Source: a candidate division TM6 bacterium SOIL31 | GTDB taxonomy: Bacteria > Babelota > Babeliae > Babelales > Vermiphilaceae | Assembly (NCBI GenBank): GCA_001468865.1 | Contig: LDIY01000004.1 | Location: 1-64,000 of the forward strand | Reading direction: 5' to 3' | DNA: 64,000 bases | Shown here: piece after piece, positions 9,201 through 17,513 of the stretch | How the letters are laid out: each line of letters begins with the position of its first letter | How positions within the stretch are numbered: position 1 is the first letter of the stretch | Program-made: the position numbers and the translations under genes | The notes under the pieces: generated by a model | The model's input: only the letters and a program-made list of their open reading frames with translations | What the model was told of the DNA's origin: nothing | Databases searched by the model: none

Positions 9201-9890
9201 GATTTCTCTATCATGTTCAGAATGGCTTGCTAAGGCGCTATTTGCGGCAACCGCATCGGCAAATGCCTTAATATCTTGTTGTCGCTTATCATATTCTTCT
9301 TGCAATGCAGAAATAATTCTTTTTCTACTATCTTTTTCGCCCCGTATATTTTTTTCCTGATCGGCCAGTTGCGTGACGCGTTGTTCATAATCAAGGATGT
9401 GATCGTGTAATGATTGTAAATCATCAAATGAATAATAAAGCCGCTCGGTGAGCTTGTTCTTTTTTTTGAATGATTCAAAACGAGGATCTTCAATAAAGGT
9501 CTTCAGGATTGCAATAATATCAGTCACCAGTGAATTGATATCGTCCTGCGTGCGTTGAATATCTTTCAATACCTGTTCTGATTCTTTAAGTATGACATGT
9601 TGTCTGCTGAAAAAATCATCATCAGGATTTTTTTGTAATTGGCCTTCTACGTTGGCAAGCAGTGTTACCACTTCATCAATTTGTCGGGAAATTTTCTCGG
9701 TAAAAGATTGGTTAGATGCAGTTAGTTCAGCTTGTTCCTTGATAAATTCATCTAATAATTTTTGTTTTTCTTCGAGAGCGCCAATAAAATATTTTTGATC
9801 AGTCTTAACGAATTGATTCAGAAAATCCGAGCAAAAAGAAGTATTGATCAAAAAAAGAAGTAAAAAAGAGGATTTTTGTATTATCTTCAT
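6261..9890 (-). CDS. Large mechanosensitive channel (MscS/MscK-like) with coiled-coil domain
   Basis: A 1209-residue membrane protein. A signal peptide (MKIIQKSSFLLLFLINTSFC) is followed by a very long Lys/Glu-rich coiled-coil periplasmic region (about 30-540), a bundle of roughly ten hydrophobic helices (about 590-960), and the MscS pore helix and beta domain (about 990-1090, with RPIKIGDYVQI and TIIVPNAYV). This is the layout of MscK/KefA-type channels, which release solutes on hypo-osmotic shock; the periplasmic region is dominated by coiled coil. The tail after the MscS alpha/beta domain is Lys/Asp-rich. It overlaps the upstream RecO-like gene by four bases. Confidence 0.88.
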   Translation of the reverse strand: MKIIQKSSFLLLFLINTSFCSDFLNQFVKTDQKYFIGALEEKQKLLDEFIKEQAELTASNQSFTEKISRQIDEVVTLLANVEGQLQKNPDDDFFSRQHVILKESEQVLKDIQRTQDDINSLVTDIIAILKTFIEDPRFESFKKKNKLTERLYYSFDDLQSLHDHILDYEQRVTQLADQEKNIRGEKDSRKRIISALQEEYDKRQQDIKAFADAVAANSALASHSEHDREIIRLEDHLYKYKKQLADERFKEITYQLKLIELQLFITRSHLDLFKKQLKIVKSAIHVSEVDVTRAEEDLSKEQKNYFAHKDASRQEREKIVAAHKSKEKELATLSKQLSIPAGSEVDEWTKKPKQTSDSYIGLAHAGALNTEIHLYAKEKDLLDAHIALEEEKFNYKKIKTEAKKTYHSIYTHSFLTEEEIARERSEYETKKKDAEEVAKIYRTKMNAIPNILNQVKKILDRVNSFREDTEKQLDVVFKNKNKEYHEFISYVSRADKALKKQIDILGKLTGTYSGIISEIDSTVRLIDFISSELQASTIWYRPAYAITLDGVKNIISDMQAFFNDIRIYVAKFSSKMFIMHVKEELAHPFDIFILCIILLSLVVALYCIKRYQLIIVNFFLVNCSNYGPLISIAGFIAGTLVTFICAHSHSLFTWITLWLLCTTFPDVYFAILFYLLSIPYLLYLSHRFIQLLMYMNSQHKHVLLSEDFQQRFELVFSTLIYLTITIVFFRQAFMLSSIYLRSELSNILLAVNFIILQISLILLITKEQIMGIIPDSSHFWQWIQAQVDRYYYLILFFVVAIIIMSNPYVGFGRLVLYLLSGSIYMLILIKVLSWLHDGVKTTASMLFFTQEETIVRERFSYAKTCFGLVIMGSFVILGFIGFIGAAKIWGLDIAVTDLRQWLKVPLLLEGTTHPITTMSLLKIIAFILGGFAIAYSFKEYVLARIFDLLLVESGVQHTVTSIIQYIIIIIATFFAFNSVGLGSLIGNVFIGLAVTIGLYLKDPISDFISYFIILVQRPIKIGDYVQIDEITMGVVRKITPRSVVLRRKNSTTIIVPNAYVVSKSIENWNYVRNFIALHDITIFVYYKEDPAKVKALLHAAVESHNNILRNPRSIVRLSNFSEYGYEFMVRCFISSAYTLEMWDIGSDIRLLVAKAFKENGIEFAVPIYKVDEYGHYYHETKINKKDDDDKDDKNKLNMNYDGPVNKTKE

Positions 9891-10477
9891 AAGGTCCTAT
9901 TTTCTGCTAAAAAATGAACTGTCTTAAATTCATTAACATACGGATGTTGCCAAACGCAACACCATAACCATCTATCCAGTTCTTTCTCTTCAGATGCAGT
10001 GATGGTGAGGTTGCTCAGCTGCTGAATGGAAATTGAATTGAGCTTGGCGACAAACGATGTTCGGATTTCGCTTATTTCAGGAAAACTACCCATGTTTGAA
10101 AGTAATTTAAGTAAAAAAAATTTTTTGTACTGTTGTGTAATTATTCTTTGTTCAGTTGAATATAAAAAAGCAAGAAGATCAAATACTTCTTTTGAGCAGC
10201 TTCCTATATGAGTAAAATAGTAAATCAATTCGATAACATGGTGAAAAAAAAGCATATCGATTCGCGCCAATGAAAGAGGAAGATAGATAAGAGCGCTATC
10301 GCTGATAAATGTCGTTTGTCCTTTTTGCCGTACATTATAGGTAATGAGCGCACCCGTAGAGATACTACTGTCAGGAGTAACGCATTCAATTTTTCCTTGT
10401 AACTTATCCAATATTGTTATTTTATGTGGAGATACATCATCTTTTTTTAAAATAATACCAACAGAATCCAAAAACAT
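9887..10477 (-). CDS. RecO-like DNA repair protein (divergent)
   Basis: A 196-residue soluble protein. The first ~80 residues (MFLDSVGIILKKD, a TILDKLQGKI strand, then YNVRQKGQ) resemble the OB fold of RecO, and the following helical part (HHVIELIYYFTHIG, then EVFDLLAF) resembles the RecO alpha-helical domain. The protein is shorter than typical RecO (about 230-250) and lacks the zinc cysteines, which are missing in many RecO proteins. It would help RecF/RecR load RecA at gaps. The call rests on pattern resemblance and is tentative. It ends in an ATGA overlap with the MscS gene. Confidence 0.45.
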   Translation of the reverse strand: MFLDSVGIILKKDDVSPHKITILDKLQGKIECVTPDSSISTGALITYNVRQKGQTTFISDSALIYLPLSLARIDMLFFHHVIELIYYFTHIGSCSKEVFDLLAFLYSTEQRIITQQYKKFFLLKLLSNMGSFPEISEIRTSFVAKLNSISIQQLSNLTITASEEKELDRWLWCCVWQHPYVNEFKTVHFLAENRTL

Positions 10478-10662
10478 TGTTCGATATCCTTACATATTTA
10501 TATATTTAATGTATCGCACCAGCCATGATTGCGCTAGTGTTTTACGCATACAATTTCGGTATTTAAAGAATATCTTTTTTTACCCTCAAATAATATGCTA
10601 AGTTGAATTTATGAAAAAAAACAAACATAGTTGTTTTTTTATTAGAATATTAGGGGGTTGAG

Positions 10663-12321
10663 ATGAAAAAATATAATGTGGCCTTTTTATGTGCTTTTTT
10701 TATGTGCATACCACTCGTTGCACGCAACGTTCGTCCACCACGTTTGACAGTGGTTTTAGTAGTTGACCAATTCGCGTATCATTATATTGATAAATTATAT
10801 CCTCATCTTAAATATGGTCTTAAATATCTTATTGATCACGGTGTGTGCTTTACCAATGCCAATTACCCAAGTGGTCAACCGGGAACAGCGGGAGGGCATG
10901 CGAGCCTTAATACCGGAGTTACGGCCGATTATCACGGGTTTCCCAGTAATGCCTGGTATGATGACGGGAAAAAAGTTACGTGTGATGAGGATAGTTCTGA
11001 AGATGCACGCGTTATTTCACCCGATGGTGTCTATGATTATGGTAGATCTGCAAAACGCTTAATGGTTGATGGTCTTTCTGATCAATGCGTATTGCAAAGA
11101 ACGCCTGATAGTGATTTTGCAGTCTATAGTGTTTCTGGTAAAAGCCGTTCTGCAATTGGAACGGCAGGATGGATGGGAAAACCACTATGGATTGATCCTC
11201 AGACAGGTCAGTTTACCTCGAGCAAAGCTTATTTTGATGTGCTTCCTGCATGGGTGCAAGAATTTAATGAGAATCATGTAACTGAAAATCTTGGTTCTAT
11301 TACATGGAAGCCTATGTATCCTCTCAGCCCTTATGCGTATAATTTTTTCAATATTAATAATTATGCATTTACTCGCGCTCAAAAAACATTACTTAATAAG
11401 CCACTTGCGGTGCCTAACTTAGAGAATCCTGAAAATCCTTATAACTTATTCGAAAAAACACCGCAAGCAAATCAGTTTATTCTTGATTGTTCACTTGCGT
11501 GCATCAAAGAACACGTGAGCAGAAAAACGCGTGATCGATTATTATTATGGATATGCTTAAGCCCCCTTGATAAGGTGGGGCATCAGTTCGGTCCTGATAG
11601 CATGGAAGCAATTGATATGATTTATCATCTTGATAAACAGTTGCGCCGTTTTATGCGCAAAACATTACGTATAATCGGAAAACACGAACTGATATTTGCA
11701 CTGACTGCCGATCACGGCGTTATGCCAATTCCTGAATTATTACGAGAACAAGGAATGACTAAAGCGCAGCGCATCGATCGCGCTGAATTTCTGGGGAATA
11801 TGAATAGTGTACTTAAAGAAAAACATTCGTTAGATAACTTTATTGTGGCTTATAAAGGGCAAGAATTGGTTCTTGATCAGGCAGCTCTTGATGAGTTAGA
11901 TTCAGCGCGGCATTCAGCGGTACTCGATGATATCAGATTGTGTGCACTGAAAGAACCGGGAATAAAAAATGCGTGGGCGCTGAATCCGTTAATAAAGTTG
12001 CCAACGCAACCACATACATTAGAAGATAATATTAAAAGACAGATCTTTAAAGGAAGAAGTGGTTCAGTTATTATTCAGCCATACCCTTATACAATCATTA
12101 CTCATTGGAAGAAAGGAGCAACACATAAGACTCCCTATAATTATGATACTCATGTACCACTTGTTATTTTTTATCCGGGTAAATTTGAACGTAAGTATGT
12201 TCGTCAACGCGTTTCGCCGTTGCAGTTACCAAACACGCTTGCAGAACTTCTGAATGTTCCTAAGCCATCTGCATCAACGTGTGAGATATTGCCGGAACTA
12301 TTTGATCCTGAATATAAATAA
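10663..12321 (+). CDS. Exported alkaline phosphatase, PafA-like
   Basis: A 552-residue periplasmic metal-dependent phosphatase of the alkaline phosphatase superfamily. A signal peptide covers residues 1-20. Metal and nucleophile residues are recognisable: D35 (VVDQF), the nucleophile Thr in PGTAGGHASLNTG (T75), the D/H pair in SPLDKVGHQFGP, the DH in TADHGVMP, and the late His in YNYDTHVPLV. It would release phosphate from phosphomonoesters outside the cytoplasm. The start is preceded by a strong AGGGGG ribosome binding site. The gene stands alone and ends at a shared bidirectional hairpin. Confidence 0.9.
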   Translation: MKKYNVAFLCAFFMCIPLVARNVRPPRLTVVLVVDQFAYHYIDKLYPHLKYGLKYLIDHGVCFTNANYPSGQPGTAGGHASLNTGVTADYHGFPSNAWYDDGKKVTCDEDSSEDARVISPDGVYDYGRSAKRLMVDGLSDQCVLQRTPDSDFAVYSVSGKSRSAIGTAGWMGKPLWIDPQTGQFTSSKAYFDVLPAWVQEFNENHVTENLGSITWKPMYPLSPYAYNFFNINNYAFTRAQKTLLNKPLAVPNLENPENPYNLFEKTPQANQFILDCSLACIKEHVSRKTRDRLLLWICLSPLDKVGHQFGPDSMEAIDMIYHLDKQLRRFMRKTLRIIGKHELIFALTADHGVMPIPELLREQGMTKAQRIDRAEFLGNMNSVLKEKHSLDNFIVAYKGQELVLDQAALDELDSARHSAVLDDIRLCALKEPGIKNAWALNPLIKLPTQPHTLEDNIKRQIFKGRSGSVIIQPYPYTIITHWKKGATHKTPYNYDTHVPLVIFYPGKFERKYVRQRVSPLQLPNTLAELLNVPKPSASTCEILPELFDPEYK

Positions 12322-12325
12322 AAAG

Positions 12326-12363
12326 TAAAAAAGGGTTCTGCGTAGAAGCAGAACCCTTTTTTA
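12326..12363. terminator. Bidirectional terminator
   Basis: AAGGGTTCTGC (12331-12341) pairs with GCAGAACCCTT (12348-12358), flanked by A-rich and T-rich tracts, between convergent genes. Confidence 0.9.
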
Positions 12364-12378
12364 TCACTATATTTTTTT

Positions 12379-12759
12379 CTATTTACTTGCGGCGTTGGCG
12401 TCAACTTTATTATCTTCTTGTGGTTCATCATTTATGAAAAGATCAGTAACAACTGCTCCTGTTACAGCACCGGCAGCGCCTGTTAGTATTGCTCCTAGTG
12501 ATGCTGCTACCATTATTGCGAGCCCCTTGTCTGCACCACTATTTCCATATTTATATTCTATAGCACCTGCTATTACAGCACCAGACACAATTCCTATTGT
12601 ACCTCCAGCAGCAGCACCAGTTAGTATCTTTCCTTTATACTTAACCTGTCTGAGTAATTTATCTACTTTTTTGTGATTTAAGCCACCAGTCAAATTTGTG
12701 GTATTTACTAATGCGGTACCAAGCAGGAGAGTTGAAAGCATTGTATTTTTTGTATTCAT
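12379..12759 (-). CDS. Small Gly/Ala-rich exported or membrane protein, 126 aa
   Basis: Unrecognised. An N-terminal signal-like segment (MNTKNTMLSTLLLGTALVNT) is followed by two long Gly/Ala-rich hydrophobic stretches (about 48-70 and 80-108) with GxxxG spacing typical of glycine-zipper membrane helices, and an Asp/Glu-rich tail. It has its own promoter-like TTGACA box at 12833-12838 and a terminator. It may form or insert into membranes; no function can be assigned. The 170-residue protein at 14.0 kb has a similar Gly/Ala-rich character. Confidence 0.65.
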   Translation of the reverse strand: MNTKNTMLSTLLLGTALVNTTNLTGGLNHKKVDKLLRQVKYKGKILTGAAAGGTIGIVSGAVIAGAIEYKYGNSGADKGLAIMVAASLGAILTGAAGAVTGAVVTDLFINDEPQEDNKVDANAASK

Positions 12760-12810
12760 TGTAAAACCTTTTTGTTGGTATTTTTATGGAATTTTAATCG
12801 TGCTTGTATA

Positions 12811-12838
12811 ATGGTATAATTATTTATATTTTTGTCAA
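12811..12838 (-). promoter_or_regulatory. Sigma-70-type promoter for the 126-aa gene
   Basis: A perfect -35 TTGACA (12833-12838) with a weak -10 TACCAT 16 bp downstream. The -35 abuts the terminator of the previous gene. Confidence 0.45.
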
Positions 12839-12878
12839 AAAGGGGTTTGTGTCGCAGAGACAACAAACCCTTTTTTTA
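12838..12878 (-). terminator. Terminator of the 325-aa exported protein gene
   Basis: A GGGTTTGT-type arm pairs with ACAAACCC around a loop containing a further TGTC/GACA pairing; on the minus strand a run of T follows and merges into the next -35 box. Confidence 0.8.
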
Positions 12879-13856
12879 TTACATTTTTGTGTTTAAATTG
12901 TAACCGTACATTTTATTAAGAAATGCATTGAGCCAATGGGTATCAAAAAGCCTATCGGTATATTTGAATATCAGAAAACCACTCATTCCAGCCCCTATTC
13001 CTACTACAAATGCCATAATTGTTTTCCGAAAGAAAGTTGATTCGGAAAGTTTCGGATGATTTATTTGAGTTTGGGATTTGTCGTCAGCAAGATTCGGCTC
13101 TAATTTTTCTGATTTCTCTCTCAGAAATTTTGTAATCTGATAAACTACCATTCCATTGGGACCAAATATGCGTATATAGAAAGGCGCATTATTCGCAAAT
13201 GCTTGTTGTAGTACTTTCACATCAGCTTCACTTATTACGAGAGTATGCCTATTTATGAGTTTTATCGCAGGCTCTCCTTCTTTTAAATACGAGATACTTA
13301 AGTTGCCATCCTTATATGCTTGAGTTATTTTCCCCACCCAAGAGAGTTGCGTATTTTTGTGAACAGTTATGTGTGCAGGAAAAGATACATTAGTATCAGT
13401 GTTGATTAGTGCGTGCTTTAATTTAATATCAGTTGTTGTATCAATTATCTCAGTGATACTATATCGTGTTCCACTACTACCAGTAACTATGATTTTTTCC
13501 GACAACCAAGAGGTCTTTTTTCTTTGATCCATAGCGTTCGCCAATTGTCCTATGCGATGTAATGAATTTACAGCATGAGGAGCTAATCCTGGCAGGGGGA
13601 TTTCGTGCTGATTATTATCTATAACAAAAGCCTTATCATTTGTCAGGTGGAGTTGACAGTTATCTTGTATTGCAGAACATGATGAAATATATTCTGTTGC
13701 TGAAGCAAAGCCGAATAGTCTTTTAAATTCTTTTTTATTCTCAAAATTTCGACGTTTTACAATTGATAAGTTCTCTTGAGAAGTTTGTTGCCTCATGCCA
13801 ACTGCTAGGTTAGAGATTAAGCATAAGAGAAAAGAGAGGGACACTTTTTTGTTCAT
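12879..13856 (-). CDS. Exported protein with C-terminal membrane anchor, 325 aa
   Basis: Unrecognised. The signal peptide (MNKKVSLSFLLCLISNLAVG) is followed by a largely beta-predicted middle without repeats and by one hydrophobic helix near residues 282-302 (IMAFVVGIGAGMSGFLIF) with a short basic/aromatic tail. The architecture (signal, soluble domain, C-terminal anchor) recurs in at least four other proteins of the window. It has its own promoter-like sequence and terminator. Confidence 0.7.
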   Translation of the reverse strand: MNKKVSLSFLLCLISNLAVGMRQQTSQENLSIVKRRNFENKKEFKRLFGFASATEYISSCSAIQDNCQLHLTNDKAFVIDNNQHEIPLPGLAPHAVNSLHRIGQLANAMDQRKKTSWLSEKIIVTGSSGTRYSITEIIDTTTDIKLKHALINTDTNVSFPAHITVHKNTQLSWVGKITQAYKDGNLSISYLKEGEPAIKLINRHTLVISEADVKVLQQAFANNAPFYIRIFGPNGMVVYQITKFLREKSEKLEPNLADDKSQTQINHPKLSESTFFRKTIMAFVVGIGAGMSGFLIFKYTDRLFDTHWLNAFLNKMYGYNLNTKM

Positions 13857-13911
13857 GAAAGTTTTCTGACTTTATAACGGTATTTTTTATTGAATTTTAA
13901 TTGTATAAAAT

Positions 13912-13940
13912 ATAATGATATAATTGCTTTTATTTGTCAA
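13912..13940 (-). promoter_or_regulatory. Sigma-70-type promoter for the 325-aa gene
   Basis: A -35 TTGACA (13935-13940) and -10 CATTAT (13912-13917) with a 17-bp spacer. As at 12.8 kb, the -35 overlaps the trailing part of the upstream terminator. Confidence 0.5.
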
Positions 13941-13977
13941 AAAGGGGTTTGTTGCCGCATAGGCAACAAACCCCTTT
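13939..13977 (-). terminator. Terminator of the 170-aa exported protein gene
   Basis: GGGGTTTGTTGCC pairs with GGCAACAAACCCC around a four-base loop, followed on the minus strand by T residues. Confidence 0.9.
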
Positions 13978-14011
13978 GTAAAATACTTACACATTAGATT
14001 AGAGATGAGTC

Positions 14012-14524
14012 TTAAGACTTTTCAATGACAAGTTCTTCAGTTTTTTTTGTATTATCCTCACTATTTTTCTTTGTACTATCCTCATGGACGTGTTTGTCGA
14101 CTAATTCGATTGCAAACAGGAAAATATCTTTTTCTTCTGATTTATCATGAGGTTCAAGTAATTCTGTCGGGGTTGATGCATCATCTTTCATAAGTCTTTC
14201 AGCGATTGCATCGCTTGCTGCTTCTCCTGCAAATGCTCCTACACATAATCCCCCAACACCAGCTACTGTTGAGGTAAGCACTTTTAATGGCAGACGCGCT
14301 TTACTGGTTGATGGTGAATGTTTAGCATAGTTCCATACTGCAGCAAACTCTGTTGTTCCGCCTATGACTGCTCCTGTAGCCATCAGACGGTTTTTCATCT
14401 TTCTTGCATCTTCTTTGCTCATTTTGCTCTTTCCATATCCATGTCCCGCTCCAGGGTCTATAGAATATGAGAATGTTGTACTCATTATTGCGACGGAAAA
14501 TAAGATGTTTTTCATAGCGTTCAC
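14012..14524 (-). CDS. Exported Gly/Ala-rich protein with acidic tail, 170 aa
   Basis: Unrecognised. The signal peptide ends near residue 22 (FSVAIMSTTFSYS). A Gly/Ala-rich hydrophobic middle (about 50-110, with GAVIGGTTEF and GVGGLCVGAFAG) precedes a charged Lys/Glu tail. GTG at 14524 is the better start, because AAGGA lies six bases upstream of it; ATG at 14515 would leave that site too far away. It lies just downstream of the M3 peptidase gene and may share its transcript. Confidence 0.65.
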   Translation of the reverse strand: MNAMKNILFSVAIMSTTFSYSIDPGAGHGYGKSKMSKEDARKMKNRLMATGAVIGGTTEFAAVWNYAKHSPSTSKARLPLKVLTSTVAGVGGLCVGAFAGEAASDAIAERLMKDDASTPTELLEPHDKSEEKDIFLFAIELVDKHVHEDSTKKNSEDNTKKTEELVIEKS

Positions 14525-14539
14525 AAAAAGTCCTTTTAT

Positions 14540-16636
14540 TTATAATCCCATATCTTTCAAAAATGCCTGCGCATTCGGTTCGCGTCCTAAGAAATTATAC
14601 AATAATTCATTCGGATCTTGCGCGCCGCCTTTGCTCAATATTTCTTTCACGTATTTTTGACCAATTACCGGATCTAAGAGTCCATGTTTTTTAATTTCAG
14701 TAAAGATATCAAGTGCAAATACTTTTGACCACAAGTAACCATAATATTTTGCGCCATAACCTGTCAGATGACCAAAAGAAGCATAAAAATGGTTTTCTGG
14801 TGATAAAGCCATGTGCGGCAAGAATCGTGCATAGAGTTGTTTCATGATAGTGTAAGGATCTTTATGTTCGCCGGGTCCAAAATAGGAAAGTGCAATGGTA
14901 GAAAGATATGCTTGGCGAGTTACAAAATAACCACTTGATAAGTTCTTAAGTTCAATAATGGTATCGATAATATCATCTGGCAGTGGTTGTCCGGTGATAT
15001 AATGGCCACTGACTTTTTTGAGGATATCTTTATCAATCAGCCATTCTTCTAACATTTGTGATGGAAGCTCCACAAAATCAGTTTTAGTGTGTGTTCCTGA
15101 TAATGACGCTATTTCTGTTGCACCTAAAATTGCGTGCAGTGCATGACCAAATTCGTGGAAGAATGTTTCCACTTCAGAACGCTTAAGTAGTGAAGGTTGT
15201 GTTGCAGTTGGTTTTGAGAAGTTTGCAATCACAATAGAAACATCAGGAATCAATGTGCCATCTGGTTTATAGGTACCAGGAACAATCGTGGTATGTGCAG
15301 CATGGCTATATTTATTTGGTCGTGGATATAAATCAAGCATCAACGTGCCAATGAGGTGACCATTTTGTATGACGCGAACAACGCTAACATCTTCATGCCA
15401 TAACCCGCTTGCAGCTTCTTCTTGAAAATCGATACTGAAAAATTGGCGATAAATATCAAGTAATTCAGCAACAGCTTTTTCCATGGGGAAATATTCAGCT
15501 ATTTTTTGTTCATCAAGATTATAATGTGTTTTTTTATAATTATTTTGGATATACGCCGTATCCCATGGCTGCAATTTTCCATCAGGTGTTAGATTTACTG
15601 AATGGGGAATGTTTGCAGTTAATAGAGCAACTTCTTCTGCTGTTTTTGATAGTGCTTTTTGTGCTAAATCATTGATAAATGCTTGAGCTTTTTCGGGGGT
15701 ATGAGCCATTTGGCTATCAATATCAAAGTGAGCATAATCAACATACCCTAACAGACGTGAAAGTTCATCACGTTTAATAATGATCTGTTGTAATAATTCT
15801 TCATTAACAGGATATCCGCGGTTGCTGAAGGCGATATAAAGTTGATGCCGAGTTTCTGCAACTGAGCAATTTTCCATCACTCTAAAATAGGTAGGATAAT
15901 CAACGCCCAAGGTATACAGTCCGTTTTCATTCTGTTGTAGCGTTGCAATAAAATCATCACCAAGTCCTTGCAAGGCATCATATGTTACGGTAATTGATCT
16001 ATTATCTTGCGCGATATTGCGATCAAAATCAGCGCTTAAGCGTGCCAAGTCTTTGCGCAGTATATTTACCTGTTCTAATGTTTCATCAGGCAGGGATAAT
16101 CCTTCTCGTTTGAAGGATTCAATGGTGTCATTGATAAAATAACGCTGTTGCGCAGAAAGGCCTTCATTTTCTGTTTGTTGAGATGCGTAAGCAGTAAAAG
16201 CGTTATAAAGTGCTTTGTTGCTCATCACATGATCAACCCAAAATGCTTGCATGGTAATATATGCATCATGAGCCGCATTGCGGGTTGCATCATCAGGATG
16301 CAATAGCTCAAGAGCTTCATACGTATGTTGCGCAATGGCAAGATTTGATAAAGAAAAAAGTTCATCCAAGGCGCGTGCAGTGTTTGCATACGTGCGCTCA
16401 TAATCAGGTATTGCAATAATGGCATCGACTATTTTTTTTGCTTCATCAATATAAAGTGGCGTGTTGGTTGTAATATCCTGCGGTGTGAGTGTAAAAAGAG
16501 AGATAATCTCGTTTGTATGAAAGGCTTTATTAATCATAGGAATATCCTGTTTTGTTGTTTTAGCGCAGTAACTGAGCGTTGCCAAAAAGATAATACTTAT
16601 ACTGCAAAAAAGTAATTGAATAAGGGATTTTTTCAT
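14540..16636 (-). CDS. Exported M3-family oligopeptidase (thimet oligopeptidase/Dcp-like)
   Basis: A 698-residue zinc metallopeptidase that cleaves short peptides. The catalytic HEFGH is at H494-H498 (FFHEFGHALHAILG), with the third zinc ligand expected in the VELPSQMLEEW segment just after it. Length and C-terminal YGYLWSKVFALDIF match the M3A group. Unlike most M3 peptidases, this one starts with a signal peptide (MKKSLIQLLFCSISIIFLAT, then LSYCAK), so it should act in the periplasm or outside, perhaps digesting host- or self-derived peptides. A -3/+1 pattern around SYC could also make it a lipoprotein. Confidence 0.92.
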   Translation of the reverse strand: MKKSLIQLLFCSISIIFLATLSYCAKTTKQDIPMINKAFHTNEIISLFTLTPQDITTNTPLYIDEAKKIVDAIIAIPDYERTYANTARALDELFSLSNLAIAQHTYEALELLHPDDATRNAAHDAYITMQAFWVDHVMSNKALYNAFTAYASQQTENEGLSAQQRYFINDTIESFKREGLSLPDETLEQVNILRKDLARLSADFDRNIAQDNRSITVTYDALQGLGDDFIATLQQNENGLYTLGVDYPTYFRVMENCSVAETRHQLYIAFSNRGYPVNEELLQQIIIKRDELSRLLGYVDYAHFDIDSQMAHTPEKAQAFINDLAQKALSKTAEEVALLTANIPHSVNLTPDGKLQPWDTAYIQNNYKKTHYNLDEQKIAEYFPMEKAVAELLDIYRQFFSIDFQEEAASGLWHEDVSVVRVIQNGHLIGTLMLDLYPRPNKYSHAAHTTIVPGTYKPDGTLIPDVSIVIANFSKPTATQPSLLKRSEVETFFHEFGHALHAILGATEIASLSGTHTKTDFVELPSQMLEEWLIDKDILKKVSGHYITGQPLPDDIIDTIIELKNLSSGYFVTRQAYLSTIALSYFGPGEHKDPYTIMKQLYARFLPHMALSPENHFYASFGHLTGYGAKYYGYLWSKVFALDIFTEIKKHGLLDPVIGQKYVKEILSKGGAQDPNELLYNFLGREPNAQAFLKDMGL

Positions 16637-16656
16637 TCTGCTCCTTTTTTATTTTT

Positions 16657-17004
16657 TTATAAGTTGGCGTGTTTAACAGGAGATACTGACACACTGATGG
16701 CAATAAGTTTGTCCGCAGTCTGTTTTGCTGAGTCGGGAGAAATGACGGGAGTCCGATAGCGAGTATTATAGTTAAGGCAGGCTTGGTTAATGCGGGTGCG
16801 TACTTGGGATTCAGTAAGAGTGGCATTAGAAAACGATTCTACAATGCCTATTCTTTGTACAACTTCTCTTTCGGTGTTTGGTAGTTGAGCTAAAATAGCG
16901 CGAGAGCAGTGAAATACTATTATTTTTTCAGGAGTAGCGTTTTTTTGGGCTGTGTTGGTGGTTGTGCAGATGGCGAAAATACTAAGTAATATTACTTTTT
17001 TCAT
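16657..17004 (-). CDS. Small exported hypothetical protein, 115 aa
   Basis: Unrecognised. I place the start at ATG 17004 (MKKVILLSIFAICTTTNTAQ), which begins a clean signal peptide; a TTG six codons upstream is possible but has no advantage. The mature part is about 95 residues, mixed helical, with two cysteines. It is encoded between the M3 peptidase and the nucleotidyltransferase gene, on the same strand. Confidence 0.6.
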   Translation of the reverse strand: MKKVILLSIFAICTTTNTAQKNATPEKIIVFHCSRAILAQLPNTEREVVQRIGIVESFSNATLTESQVRTRINQACLNYNTRYRTPVISPDSAKQTADKLIAISVSVSPVKHANL

Positions 17005-17022
17005 GGTGATTTTGTTTTTCAA

Positions 17023-17106
17023 TTAATCGAGTGGTAATTTTATAGTTTCTAAGATTTTTCCAAAAACTTGATAATGTTTTTCATATTTATGTTTTAAATC
17101 TTTCAT
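17023..17106 (-). pseudogene. 27-codon ORF in the HEPN-partner position (possible remnant)
   Basis: A short frame of 27 codons (MKDLKHKYEKHYQ, then VFGKILETIKLPLD) begins in an ATGA overlap with the MNT nucleotidyltransferase stop. In MNT/HEPN modules the partner (HI0074-like or DUF86) commonly starts exactly here and begins with a similar charged helix. This frame is far too short for such a partner, so it is either a decayed remnant or a tiny peptide. The functional reading is inference only. Confidence 0.35.
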
Positions 17107-17384
17107 GGTATTCCATTTTTTAATATAGATTCACGCATATTATCAGGGATAGCATGCATATCAACAAGATCAATTCTTTGTGCTGTCGGTAACGCATCCA
17201 AAAGATTCCACAAAAATTGCCGCTCATGTAGGTTCAGACGTTTTCCTACATCTATGGCAACATCAATATCTGATCCTTGTTGGGCGGTTCCACGGACGTA
17301 AGAGCCAAAAAGATATATTTTGGCATCGGGATAAAAAGCCGTAATGATTTTTATAATGCTTGGTTTATGTTCTAGTTCCATCAT
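17103..17384 (-). CDS. MNT-type minimal nucleotidyltransferase
   Basis: A 93-residue nucleotidyltransferase-fold protein with the pol-beta signature GSYVRGTAQQGSDIDVAID (G, S, then the D-x-D metal ligands). Such proteins transfer nucleotides and usually act as antitoxin with a HEPN-domain toxin, for example by AMPylating it. The expected HEPN gene is replaced by a 27-codon frame that overlaps the stop by four bases, so the pair looks broken. The basic C-terminus is short but normal for the group. Confidence 0.8.
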   Translation of the reverse strand: MMELEHKPSIIKIITAFYPDAKIYLFGSYVRGTAQQGSDIDVAIDVGKRLNLHERQFLWNLLDALPTAQRIDLVDMHAIPDNMRESILKNGIP

Positions 17385-17455
17385 AGGTAGGTATTTCTCT
17401 TTTTATGGTTTTTATACCATTATGGTGGCATAATTTTCGTTTTTTGCCAATAAAG

Positions 17456-17476
17456 AAGGGGTTGTTGCAACCCCTT
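17456..17476 (-). terminator. Terminator of the 118-aa exported protein gene
   Basis: AAGGGGTTG (17456-17464) pairs with CAACCCCTT (17468-17476) around a three-base loop; CTTCTTTATT follows on the minus strand. Confidence 0.75.
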
Positions 17477-17513
17477 AGATTTCAGCCATAGATATGATGA
17501 TACGCTATAAAAA

